Source: an uncultured Acetatifactor sp.
GTDB taxonomy: Bacteria; Bacillota; Clostridia; Lachnospirales; Lachnospiraceae
NCBI GenBank assembly: GCA_910579755.1
Contig: CAJTVB010000009.1
Location: 62,001-126,000, forward strand
Direction of reading: 5' to 3'
Length of the DNA stretch: 64,000 nt
The number at the start of each line of letters is the position of its first letter. Position 1 is the first letter of the stretch. Below, one piece after another: positions 44,801 through 52,852 of the stretch. Both the position numbers and the translations under genes were made by a program. A model generated the notes under the pieces. It searched no databases and was not told the origin of the DNA. It saw only the letters and a program-made list of their open reading frames with translations.

Positions 44801-46819
44801 ATGGAAACGATGGATTACAGAGAGGCATATGAGCAGGAGCACCTGAAATGTGCGGACCTGGCGGGCCGGATCGCTGATCTGGAGGCAAAATGCGAGGAGC
44901 TGGAGTGGAAGCTGGGCCGCATTAAAAACAATCCCCTCTGGAAGCTGAGCAAGCCTGCCAGGGACGGAATCCACTGGGCCATCCGCCAGAAGGACAGACT
45001 GTCCAACTGCGGAGGCCCCAGGGGCGTGCTCCGGAAGCTGGATTATAAGAAGAGAGAGCGGGAAGCAATGAGGCAGTTCGGCACGGAGAGCTTTCCGGGC
45101 CCGGAACAGGCGGCGGCAGAGCGGGAGACTGTGTTTCCCAGAATGGTGAAGATCAGTATCCTCGTGCCCCTTTGGAACAATACCAGAGAATTTCAGATCC
45201 AGATGCTGGACTCCGTTATGAACCAGACCTATCAAAACTGGGAGCTGTGCCTGGCGGACGGCTCCGATCAGGAGCACAGCTATATAGGTGATATATGCCG
45301 GGAGTACGCGGAGAGGGCAGAGGGCAGGATCATTTACCGAAAGCTGGAGAAGAACGGCGGCATCGCAGGCAATACCAACGAGTGTCTGAAGCTGGCCACA
45401 GGAGAATATGTGGGTCTGTTCGATCAGGATGATATTCTGCATCCCAGTGTGTTGTACGAATATGTCAAAGCCATCAACGAAAAGGGTGCGGATTACCTGT
45501 ACTGCGATGAGACCACCTTTAAGGGCGACGATATCAATCATATGCTGACCATGCACTTTAAGCCGGATTATGCGCCGGACAATCTGCGGGCCAACAATTA
45601 TATCTGCCATTTCAGCGTTTTCAAAAGGTCTCTTCTGGACGGCGACCAGCTGTTCCGCCCCGAGTTTGACGGCAGTCAGGATCATGACATGATCCTGCGT
45701 CTCACGGACAATGCGAAAAAAATCGTACATGTGCCCAGGCTGATGTATTATTGGAGAAGCCATGCGGGAAGCGTGGCCTCGGGGATCCAGGCCAAGCCCT
45801 ACGCCATAGACGCCGCCAGAGGCGCCGTGGCACAGCATCTGCGCAAGCACGGCTTTGACCATTTTAAGATTGAGAGCACCAGGGCCTTTGAGACCATTTT
45901 CCGCATCCGCTATCAGCTCCTGGGTACGCCCAGAATTTCGATTATTATAGCGAACAAGGACCATGCAGAGGATCTTGGCCGATGTGTGGACTCCATAACG
46001 GAGAAATCCACCTATGATAATTATGAGATCATCATTGTGGAAAACAACAGCTCCACAGCTGAAGTCCGTGAGCTTTATTCCAGACTTTTGGGATACCCAT
46101 ACGAGCCGCCTGCCGGCGGGGAAGCCCGGGAGTCCCGAAGCAAAGACGGCAGGATTGCCATTGTGACCTATCAGGGCCAGTTTAATTACTCCGCCGTAAA
46201 CAATCTGGGGGCAGATTGCGCCTTGGGAGAATACCTCCTTCTTCTGAACAACGATACGGAAGTGATCACAGTCAACTGGATGGAGGAGCTGCTGATGTAT
46301 GCTCAGCGTCGTGATGTAGGGGCCGTGGGAGCCAAGCTTTATTACGGCGACAGAACCATTCAGCACGCGGGGGTGGTGATCGGGCTGGGAGCGCACAGAA
46401 CCGCCGGACACAGCCACTATAAGCAGCATCGCCAGAATCTGGGTTATATGGGGCGGCTTTGCTATGCCCAGAATGTGTCTGCGGTTACAGGAGCATGCCT
46501 GATGGTAAAGAAAAGCCTGTATCATGAAGTGGGAGGCCTGGATACGGGGTTTGCCATATCCCTGAATGATGTAGATTTCTGCCTGAAGCTGAGAGAAAAG
46601 GGACTGCTGAATGTATTTACGCCCTTTGCGGAGCTGTTCCACTATGAATCCGCTTCCCGGGGACTGGACGACAGCGGCGAAAAGGCGGAGAGATATAACC
46701 GGGAGTCTGCCCGGTTCCGGGAGAAATGGAAGAAACAGCTTGAAGAAGGGGATCCTTATTATAATCCTAATTTTTCTCTGGACAGAAGCGACTTTTCGTT
46801 GAAAATACAGAAAGGATAA
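44801..46819 (+). CDS. Tandem-domain GT2 glycosyltransferase, 672 aa
   Basis: A short N-terminal coiled coil (ADLAGRIADLEAKCEELEWK) ends in IKNNPLWKLSKPAR, a segment common before GT2 domains of wall polysaccharide enzymes. The first GT2 domain begins at ISILVPLWNNTREFQIQMLD with GLFDQDDILHP as its metal site. The second begins at ISIIIANKDHAEDLGRCVDS with LLLLNNDTEV and the acceptor site SLNDVDFCLKLREKG. Two-domain enzymes of this kind often build repeating units with alternating linkages. The start has an AGGAG site. It lies 70 bp after the other GT2 gene and 10 bp before the MBOAT gene. Confidence 0.88.
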   Translation: METMDYREAYEQEHLKCADLAGRIADLEAKCEELEWKLGRIKNNPLWKLSKPARDGIHWAIRQKDRLSNCGGPRGVLRKLDYKKREREAMRQFGTESFPGPEQAAAERETVFPRMVKISILVPLWNNTREFQIQMLDSVMNQTYQNWELCLADGSDQEHSYIGDICREYAERAEGRIIYRKLEKNGGIAGNTNECLKLATGEYVGLFDQDDILHPSVLYEYVKAINEKGADYLYCDETTFKGDDINHMLTMHFKPDYAPDNLRANNYICHFSVFKRSLLDGDQLFRPEFDGSQDHDMILRLTDNAKKIVHVPRLMYYWRSHAGSVASGIQAKPYAIDAARGAVAQHLRKHGFDHFKIESTRAFETIFRIRYQLLGTPRISIIIANKDHAEDLGRCVDSITEKSTYDNYEIIIVENNSSTAEVRELYSRLLGYPYEPPAGGEARESRSKDGRIAIVTYQGQFNYSAVNNLGADCALGEYLLLLNNDTEVITVNWMEELLMYAQRRDVGAVGAKLYYGDRTIQHAGVVIGLGAHRTAGHSHYKQHRQNLGYMGRLCYAQNVSAVTGACLMVKKSLYHEVGGLDTGFAISLNDVDFCLKLREKGLLNVFTPFAELFHYESASRGLDDSGEKAERYNRESARFREKWKKQLEEGDPYYNPNFSLDRSDFSLKIQKG

Positions 46820-46828
46820 GGCGCGGAC

Positions 46829-48292
46829 ATGCTGTTTAATTCCGTTATATTCATCGCTGTTTTTCTGCCTCTGGCGCTGGGAGGATGGTATCTTCTCCAG
46901 AGATTGGACAATCCCTCCCCTGCCAAGGCTTTCCTGATCGGGATGTCTTTGTGGTTTTACGGGTATTATAATCCATATTACCTCTGGATTCTGCTGGCCA
47001 GCATGGCATTTAATTATGGAATCAGCGTACTGCTTGAGCGGACGGGCGGCGTAAGGCTTCGGCGTTTCCTGCTGGCTCTGGGAATCCTGGGGAATCTGGG
47101 GCTGCTTTTCTACTTTAAATATTTCAACTTTTTTATAGACAATTGTAATTTTTTGTTTCACGCGGATATTTCTCTGGAGCAGATTGCCCTGCCGTTAGGG
47201 ATCAGCTTTTTTACCTTTCAGCAGCTTTCTTATGTGGTGGAACGGTTCCGGGGCAATGTGGAACATGCGGGGATTTTGGACTACGGCTGCTTTATCAGCT
47301 TTTTCCCCCAGCTGGTAGCCGGGCCTATTGTCCTTTATCAGGAGTTTGTGCCTCAGCTTCAGGCCAGAAAAATGAGAAAACCGTCGGCAGACGGGCTTTA
47401 TGACGGAATCTCTCTGTTTATTCTGGGCTTTGCCAAGAAGGTTCTGCTGGCGGATACGCTGGCTCTTGTGGTGAATGCGGAGTTTGACAATATTGCATAC
47501 CTGGATGCTCTGTCCGCCTGGGCAGTGTTGATTTTTTATGTGTTTGAGCTATATTTTGATTTCAGCGGCTATACGGACATGGCCAGAGGGCTGGGAAAAA
47601 TGTTTGGCTTTGAGCTGCCTGAAAATTTCAATTCTCCCCTGCAGGCAGATTCTGTAAAGGACTTTTGGCGCAGATGGCATATGACCCTGTCTCGTTTTCT
47701 GTCCTCCTATGTATACATTCCTCTGGGAGGAAACCGAAAGGGACGGGCCAGACAATGTGTCAACCTGTTTCTGGTATTTCTGGTAAGCGGGATCTGGCAT
47801 GGAGCCAATTGGACTTTTGTTTTGTGGGGGTGTATGCATGGGCTGGCGATGGTGTGGGAGACTGTGTTTCCCAGGCTTCGGTTCCGGTGGAAGGCGGCCA
47901 ATCAGTTGGTGACGGCGGCATTTTTGACACTTGCCTGGGGAATGTTCCGGGCGGATACGGTATCCCAGGCGGTGCTTCTGTGGAAACGCGCGTTTGCAGG
48001 AGGATGGAACGGCATATTCCTGGGGGTCTGCAACCAGCTGCGATTCCCGGAAAATTATGTGTTTCGGAAGTTTTTAGAGATGTTTTCACCCGGGTATTTG
48101 AATCTCTTTTACGTTGCCAATTACCTGATCCTTCTGGCGATCTGCGTGATTTTGATCCGCGGCAGGAAGGCCCAGCAGTGGGCCGCTTCCCGGGGCAGAA
48201 CCAAGACCGGGATACTCTGCCTGGCCACGCTGTTTACCTGGGCCTTCCTATCCCTGTCCCAGGTCAGCACATTTTTATATTTTAACTTTTGA
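46829..48292 (+). CDS. MBOAT-family O-acyltransferase (AlgI/DltB-like), 487 aa
   Basis: This is a polytopic membrane O-acyltransferase that passes acetyl groups from cytoplasm to extracellular polysaccharide. About eleven helices are present. The conserved His of the family is His 324 in SGIWHGANWTF, and VKDFWRRWHMTLSRF with YIPLGGNRKG is the usual active-site neighbourhood. Length and motif order match AlgI/PatA-type proteins. The next gene encodes an SGNH-fold protein, the standard extracellular partner that completes the transfer. The polymer made by the two GT2 enzymes upstream is the likely acceptor. Confidence 0.93.
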   Translation: MLFNSVIFIAVFLPLALGGWYLLQRLDNPSPAKAFLIGMSLWFYGYYNPYYLWILLASMAFNYGISVLLERTGGVRLRRFLLALGILGNLGLLFYFKYFNFFIDNCNFLFHADISLEQIALPLGISFFTFQQLSYVVERFRGNVEHAGILDYGCFISFFPQLVAGPIVLYQEFVPQLQARKMRKPSADGLYDGISLFILGFAKKVLLADTLALVVNAEFDNIAYLDALSAWAVLIFYVFELYFDFSGYTDMARGLGKMFGFELPENFNSPLQADSVKDFWRRWHMTLSRFLSSYVYIPLGGNRKGRARQCVNLFLVFLVSGIWHGANWTFVLWGCMHGLAMVWETVFPRLRFRWKAANQLVTAAFLTLAWGMFRADTVSQAVLLWKRAFAGGWNGIFLGVCNQLRFPENYVFRKFLEMFSPGYLNLFYVANYLILLAICVILIRGRKAQQWAASRGRTKTGILCLATLFTWAFLSLSQVSTFLYFNF

Positions 48293-48295
48293 CGC

Positions 48296-48362
48296 CAGTT
48301 CAGCCAGTCCATACGAATGACAATTGTGCCGGCACGAATTTTTCGTCATTCACATGGACTGG
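48296..48362 (+). repeat. Palindromic intergenic element, copy B
   Basis: Nested perfect stems are visible: CCAGTCCAT with ATGGACTGG (48304-48312 with 48354-48362), GAATGAC with GTCATTC (48315-48321 with 48345-48351) and GTGCCGGCAC (48326-48335). The 5' word CAGTTCAGCCAGTCCAT repeats that of copy A at 32326 with one change. Both copies begin at or within 5 bp of the stop codon of the upstream gene. Confidence 0.7.
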
Positions 48363-48376
48363 GGGAACGCCAAGAT

Positions 48377-49450
48377 ATGAGGTATTTTATGTACAGCAAG
48401 AAAAAAAGCCTTTTCTGGCTTTTGGGCCTGATCGCCGGCTGGCTTTTTCTGGCGGCGTTTCTGGTATGGTTTTTTGATCCCTTTTACCAATATCACGCTC
48501 CTTTTTTTGGGATGGAGGCTGTGTTTCAGGACAGGGACAACCAGATGCCCGGCAGCGTGAGGAATTTATCCTATGACAGCGTGCTGATGGGATCATCTCT
48601 GGCAGAAAACTTTGACAGCAGCTTTTTGGACAGGCAGTATGGGTGCCATACATTGAAGATAATCAGGGCCTCCGGTTCGGCGGCGGATCTTCTGTATTAT
48701 CTGGACATGGCCCGGGAAAGCCATGAACTGAAGAATGTTTTTTGGTGTCTGGATCTGTCGGCCATGGATGCATCCCCGGAGCATACTCTTTTCGATGAGA
48801 CAGTACCCCGGTATCTGCACACGGAGACGATATTGGATGACGGAACGTATCTGTGGAATAAGGATATACTATTTCAAACCATACCCCTGAATCTTGCCTA
48901 CGGGCAAATGGGGCGAAACACGGGCGGACATGCTTATGACTGGTCCCAGGGCAAGGAATTCAGCGCCCGAATGGCCATGCTGGCTTATGAAAAGCCTCGT
49001 GAGCGGGTTTTGACGGAAAGAGATTTCACGGGACAAAAGGAGAATGTGCTGGCGAATCTGGAGCAGATCACAATACGGATCAAAGATCATCCGGAAACCA
49101 TGTACCGCTTCTTTTTTCCTCTGTATTCCATGAACTGGTGGGACTGCGCCTATGTGAACGGAGAACTGGAGGAGAAATTTTATATTTTGGAGCAGACCCT
49201 TCCCATGCTTTTATCCTGTGATAATGTGGAGGTATATTATTTCCAGGATGAGGAAGAAATTATCTGCAATTTGGATAATTATATGGATATGATCCATTAT
49301 TCACCCACTGTCAGCCAGTATATTTTGGATAAGATGGCATCGGGGGAGGGCAGATTGACCCGGGAAAACTGGCAGGAGGCCGTGGAGAGAATGCGGGATC
49401 TGGCCGGACGGATCACGGATGAACTGATCTACCGCTATTACTCCCGGTAA
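48377..49450 (+). CDS. SGNH-like partner of the MBOAT acyltransferase, 357 aa
   Basis: One N-terminal membrane helix (about residues 12-35 of this start) precedes an extracellular SGNH-fold domain. The nucleophile region reads VLMGSSLAENF, and the C-terminal acid-base pair reads MDMIHYSP, so a Ser-Asp-His set is likely intact. This AlgX/DltD-like partner usually completes O-acetylation started by the MBOAT protein. Two ATG codons four residues apart could start it: 48377, or 48389, which has GAGG 6 nt upstream and is at least as likely. It ends 8 bp from the convergent DUF2971 gene. Confidence 0.78.
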   Translation: MRYFMYSKKKSLFWLLGLIAGWLFLAAFLVWFFDPFYQYHAPFFGMEAVFQDRDNQMPGSVRNLSYDSVLMGSSLAENFDSSFLDRQYGCHTLKIIRASGSAADLLYYLDMARESHELKNVFWCLDLSAMDASPEHTLFDETVPRYLHTETILDDGTYLWNKDILFQTIPLNLAYGQMGRNTGGHAYDWSQGKEFSARMAMLAYEKPRERVLTERDFTGQKENVLANLEQITIRIKDHPETMYRFFFPLYSMNWWDCAYVNGELEEKFYILEQTLPMLLSCDNVEVYYFQDEEEIICNLDNYMDMIHYSPTVSQYILDKMASGEGRLTRENWQEAVERMRDLAGRITDELIYRYYSR

Positions 49451-49458
49451 AGGTGTGC

Positions 49459-50280
49459 TTAGGAGGTGGGCCTGCGCAGAGGACATTCCGACATGCTGAT
49501 TTTGTTTTTCAGCATGGGACGCCCACAGTCCATCAGATAATCCTGGAGAATAGGAAGAGATTGGGAGGAGGTGGGACCGATGATAATACCGCCCACCAGA
49601 TCCGCCAGGCGCTTGTTCAGCCTGGCGCACAGCCGGTTTAAATCCAGAGGATAGTATTTTTTGATCCGTTCCGCCGTCACATGGTACCGGGGCTCGATGG
49701 TAAATTCGTCGGATATGAAGGGGGAGACCACAAGCCGGACCTCTCTTTCGCCGGCAAAGGAGGGATGCTTGAAGGCGGCGGACTGAACCCAGGCATCGTT
49801 CATCAGCTCCTGAAGATGAGGCAGCTCCTCCGAGAAAGCGGGAGAGCCCTTTACCAGCCGGTACAGCTCGTCTGCGATCCGGTGTCCCCGCATGTCCTTT
49901 TGGTAAAATACCTTCTGGAGAGATACAAAGCCGCCCATCATTCGCTGCATCAGATCCTCGTGAAAAGCAATGCACACACCCTGACCCAGATGTCCGTACC
50001 TTTCCCACTGGGAAGCGTCGTCCCGGTATCTGGAAAAGCAGGCTGCGTAGGCGGAATAATGGAATTCCTCTTCCATTTCCTTTCTAAAAAATGCTTCCAG
50101 CTTCCTGCTCTTTTCTAGCGCATCATTCTTGCGAAGCTTTTCACACACCGCCCGGCAGATGCCGTTCATGAACAGCCTCATTTCGGAAGCGTCGTTCATG
50201 TTCAATATATTGTTCAGTCGAAGCTCCCCGCAGCGGATGATTCCATCAAAGGCGGCAAAATCTGTATAGTGATAAAGCAT
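49459..50280 (-). CDS. DUF2971 family protein, 273 aa
   Basis: This is a soluble protein with the family opening YHYTDFAAFDGIIRCGELRL, the LNNILNMNDASEM turn, and ACFSRYRDDASQWERYGHLG, the most conserved stretch of DUF2971. The family is widespread and often found in mobile or defence-rich regions, but its biochemical role is not known; an ADP-ribosyltransferase-like fold has been suggested for related proteins. The start has a GGAGG site. The gene is on the strand opposite the glycan operon and is followed by no obvious partner, so I infer nothing further about its role. Confidence 0.85.
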   Translation of the reverse strand: MLYHYTDFAAFDGIIRCGELRLNNILNMNDASEMRLFMNGICRAVCEKLRKNDALEKSRKLEAFFRKEMEEEFHYSAYAACFSRYRDDASQWERYGHLGQGVCIAFHEDLMQRMMGGFVSLQKVFYQKDMRGHRIADELYRLVKGSPAFSEELPHLQELMNDAWVQSAAFKHPSFAGEREVRLVVSPFISDEFTIEPRYHVTAERIKKYYPLDLNRLCARLNKRLADLVGGIIIGPTSSQSLPILQDYLMDCGRPMLKNKISMSECPLRRPTS

Positions 50281-50313
50281 TTATGAAACCTCCATATTAT
50301 CGTTACAGGTTGT

Positions 50314-51243
50314 TTAAGACTTTTTAATATCCCCCGCTTTCCAGCGGTTGAAGGCCATAGGGTAAACGGCCACGATCACAAAAAGGATAATGGCATATCG
50401 GATGACCCGGATTCCGTAGGACAGCGCTGTGGCGGAGGAAAGCAGCTCCGGGGAAAAGGGAAGCTTTAACAGGGTGTTCAGTACGAAATAGATAACGCCG
50501 CCCACAGCCAGCCGCAGGATACAGTTAAGAGGGCTTTTCGTATTTTGAAACCGCACATATTTTTCTTCAAATAAATTGCCTGCAAAAAAACCTATGGACA
50601 TGCCCAGCGCAGTAAAATAATCTGTAGTCCGGCAGTACAGGCACCCCGGCAGGGAGATCAGGATCATTACCAGATAAAATACCCACTTTTTTGAAAATTT
50701 TTTGCCCAGCCAGGGAATAAAGAAAATGGTAAACAGGCCCAGCAGCCAGCCGCAGAGTACGTCGGTGGGATAATGAACTCCCAGGCAGAACCGGGAACAG
50801 CCCACCAGAAGAGTGATCACCACAGCGGCTGCGGCTACAGAGCGCTTTTTTGAAAATCGGGCAATGGAGCCATATACTGTGGCGGCATTACTGGAGTGTC
50901 CGCTGGGGAAGGAGAACCCCTGTATATTGATGTCATAAATGTCGGCGCCCGCGTGCACCGGCTTCAGGCATTGTACCTGTGGATGGTCAAAATAGGGACG
51001 CCGCCGCATGAAGACATTTTTGAGCATGGGATTCCAGAGTCCTGCCATACAGAAGTTGGTTCCCAGGTAGATTCCCATATTTTTATCATAGCACCAATAG
51101 ACAAAGCCTAAAACCACCACCATGACCAGCTCTTCTCCGAACAGGGTGGCAAAGGAAGCGAAGCCTGCGGTGAGCGTATTCATATGAACCTGGAGCCAGT
51201 GCATCAGCGCCGGCTCCCATGCAAAATAAAATGTGTTTCCCAT
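50314..51243 (-). CDS. PAP2-family membrane phosphatase, 309 aa
   Basis: This is an acid-phosphatase-fold lipid phosphatase with the three PAP2 motifs: KNVFMRRRP, FSFPSGHSSNA, and SRFCLGVHYPTD. About eight membrane helices are present, the last two beyond the usual PAP2 core. Likely substrates are undecaprenyl pyrophosphate or phosphatidic-type lipids at the outer face of the membrane. Recycling of the lipid carrier would fit the surrounding glycan genes but is inference. The start has an AAAGGATC site. It lies in the same direction as DUF2971 and the diguanylate cyclase. Confidence 0.9.
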   Translation of the reverse strand: MGNTFYFAWEPALMHWLQVHMNTLTAGFASFATLFGEELVMVVVLGFVYWCYDKNMGIYLGTNFCMAGLWNPMLKNVFMRRRPYFDHPQVQCLKPVHAGADIYDINIQGFSFPSGHSSNAATVYGSIARFSKKRSVAAAAVVITLLVGCSRFCLGVHYPTDVLCGWLLGLFTIFFIPWLGKKFSKKWVFYLVMILISLPGCLYCRTTDYFTALGMSIGFFAGNLFEEKYVRFQNTKSPLNCILRLAVGGVIYFVLNTLLKLPFSPELLSSATALSYGIRVIRYAIILFVIVAVYPMAFNRWKAGDIKKS

Positions 51244-51287
51244 TCTGTTGATCCTTTCTCCGGGGGATGGGACCTAGAGCCGGATGA

Positions 51288-52706
51288 CTACGGCTTTTGG
51301 CCGTTTTCGGAATCAGTGCTTTTTGCATTTTCATAAAAACAGTAGCTTCGCTTCTCGTTTCCCTTGATCTGGTAAAGAGCCTTGTCCGCATTCCGGTACA
51401 GGTCCTCCGGGAAGCCGTTCTCAGAAAAGGCGATTCCCACGCTTAAGGAAACCCTGGGCAGTCCGTCTGTAGGATGCAGGAGCGCATGGTTGATGCTGTT
51501 AACCTTTTCTTCTATGACAAATTTCATTTCGGCGGTGATATCCATCACCACCACGGCAAATTCATCCCCTCCGATCCTGGCAGGCAGGTCAGAGTCCCGA
51601 AAGCTGTATTCCAAAAGCGTTGCGACCTTTTTCAGAACCTGGTCACCGGTCTCATGGCCATAACGGTCATTGACTTGCTTAAACTGATTCACATCAATGA
51701 TCATCAGGGCCAGAGGAGTACCTTTTCCTTTCAGGAGCTGCCGGCATTGGTCGAAGGAGCCTCTGTTGGCAATGCCGGTAAGGGGGTCATGCTCGGCCCG
51801 GTTGCGCAGCATGAGGATATTGGCGGCAGTGGCTTCATAGATTTGGTTATAGGTCAGCGCCATATAACGAAATTCGTATGCACCGGCTGATTCCAGCTGT
51901 TTTCCGTCTCTGATATTGCGGATGAAGACCTGCATGGGGAGTACGATCAGACGCAGAATGGACACAAAAAGCAAGATTGTGCCGGCAAGCAATATGCCGA
52001 TGAGCACCTGCTGCCGGACCAGTGCGCTCTTCAGAGCAGAGATACTGTCCTGCTGTTTTTGCTGAATCTGTTCCATCACATTGTTCAAAAAAGCGGTTAT
52101 ATTATTTTCTGCCTGGTTTTTTGTGGCTTGATAATCTGCGCCGAAAACCAGCTCCCGGGCCCGCTCCAACAGTCGGGAGGAATCTGCCCCCTGATCCTCA
52201 GGAAGAAGCTCCAGGCTCGAAAGCTCAGGAAAGCTGCTGATGTCATAGCCCTGGGAATCCGCGGCCAGCCGCATGGCATAGGCTTCCCAGGCCGTCAGCT
52301 CCACAGCCTGGTCCATGGCAGTCTGCAGCAGGGTGGAAATGTCGTCGCCTGCCGGGTATTCCTGAAGCCGTTCCAAGGCGTTGATCCTGTGCTCGCCTGC
52401 CGAAACTCTGGCAAAGTAGTCGGATATATGCTGGGGATCCAGAGTCATGGTGTACAGGCGCGCCTGGCCGGTGAGGTAATCAAAGCTTTTTTCTGCCAGG
52501 GAAACATATTTTTGACAGTGTATATATGCGTCGGTGGCGGAGAGCATGGTGTCATATTGGCGGGATGCCTGAAGGGTGATACAAATGAGAAGCAGGTACA
52601 GCAGCACGGATACGCAGATCATCACATAGTTTAAGGTACGAATTCGGATTCCTGACTGTGGTTTTTTATGATTGCGTTTTAATGCCTGAGCGGTATTTTC
52701 TATCAT
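51288..52706 (-). CDS. Membrane diguanylate cyclase (GGDEF), 472 aa
   Basis: Two membrane helices (about 25-46 and 233-256) flank a helical extracellular sensor of about 185 residues. A HAMP-like linker leads to a GGDEF domain that makes cyclic di-GMP from two GTP. The active-site motif GGDEF is intact (379-383), and the RxxD inhibitory site is present five residues upstream (Arg 370 to Asp 373), so product inhibition is expected. The domain entry HDPLTGIANRGSFDQ is typical. The ATG follows AAGGAG. In such bacteria c-di-GMP often controls surface polymers and adhesion, which would fit the neighbourhood, but no direct link is visible. Confidence 0.93.
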   Translation of the reverse strand: MIENTAQALKRNHKKPQSGIRIRTLNYVMICVSVLLYLLLICITLQASRQYDTMLSATDAYIHCQKYVSLAEKSFDYLTGQARLYTMTLDPQHISDYFARVSAGEHRINALERLQEYPAGDDISTLLQTAMDQAVELTAWEAYAMRLAADSQGYDISSFPELSSLELLPEDQGADSSRLLERARELVFGADYQATKNQAENNITAFLNNVMEQIQQKQQDSISALKSALVRQQVLIGILLAGTILLFVSILRLIVLPMQVFIRNIRDGKQLESAGAYEFRYMALTYNQIYEATAANILMLRNRAEHDPLTGIANRGSFDQCRQLLKGKGTPLALMIIDVNQFKQVNDRYGHETGDQVLKKVATLLEYSFRDSDLPARIGGDEFAVVVMDITAEMKFVIEEKVNSINHALLHPTDGLPRVSLSVGIAFSENGFPEDLYRNADKALYQIKGNEKRSYCFYENAKSTDSENGQKP

Positions 52707-52852
52707 AATAATGCTCCTTCAAACCAAGGCCTCTGGCGGTTTGCGGTTTTTAACTAAAATTTTTATGGACGGAATATATGTACTTCTTTTATTATATAGG
52801 AAAAGGGTAAAAATTTGTAGCTTTTTTTCTGGAGGGATTGGAGGAAATTGAA

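Noticed and set aside
44297..47161. Very long open frame on the minus strand opposite the two GT2 genes and part of the MBOAT gene
   Set aside because: It is antisense to strong GT2 and MBOAT genes, is rich in Pro/His/Gln as expected of shadow frames in GC-rich codons, and shows no recognisable domain.
49459..52706. DUF2971, PAP2 and GGDEF genes as a defence island
   Set aside because: No nuclease, toxin or other defence effector is present, and PAP2 and GGDEF proteins are common housekeeping or signalling genes.
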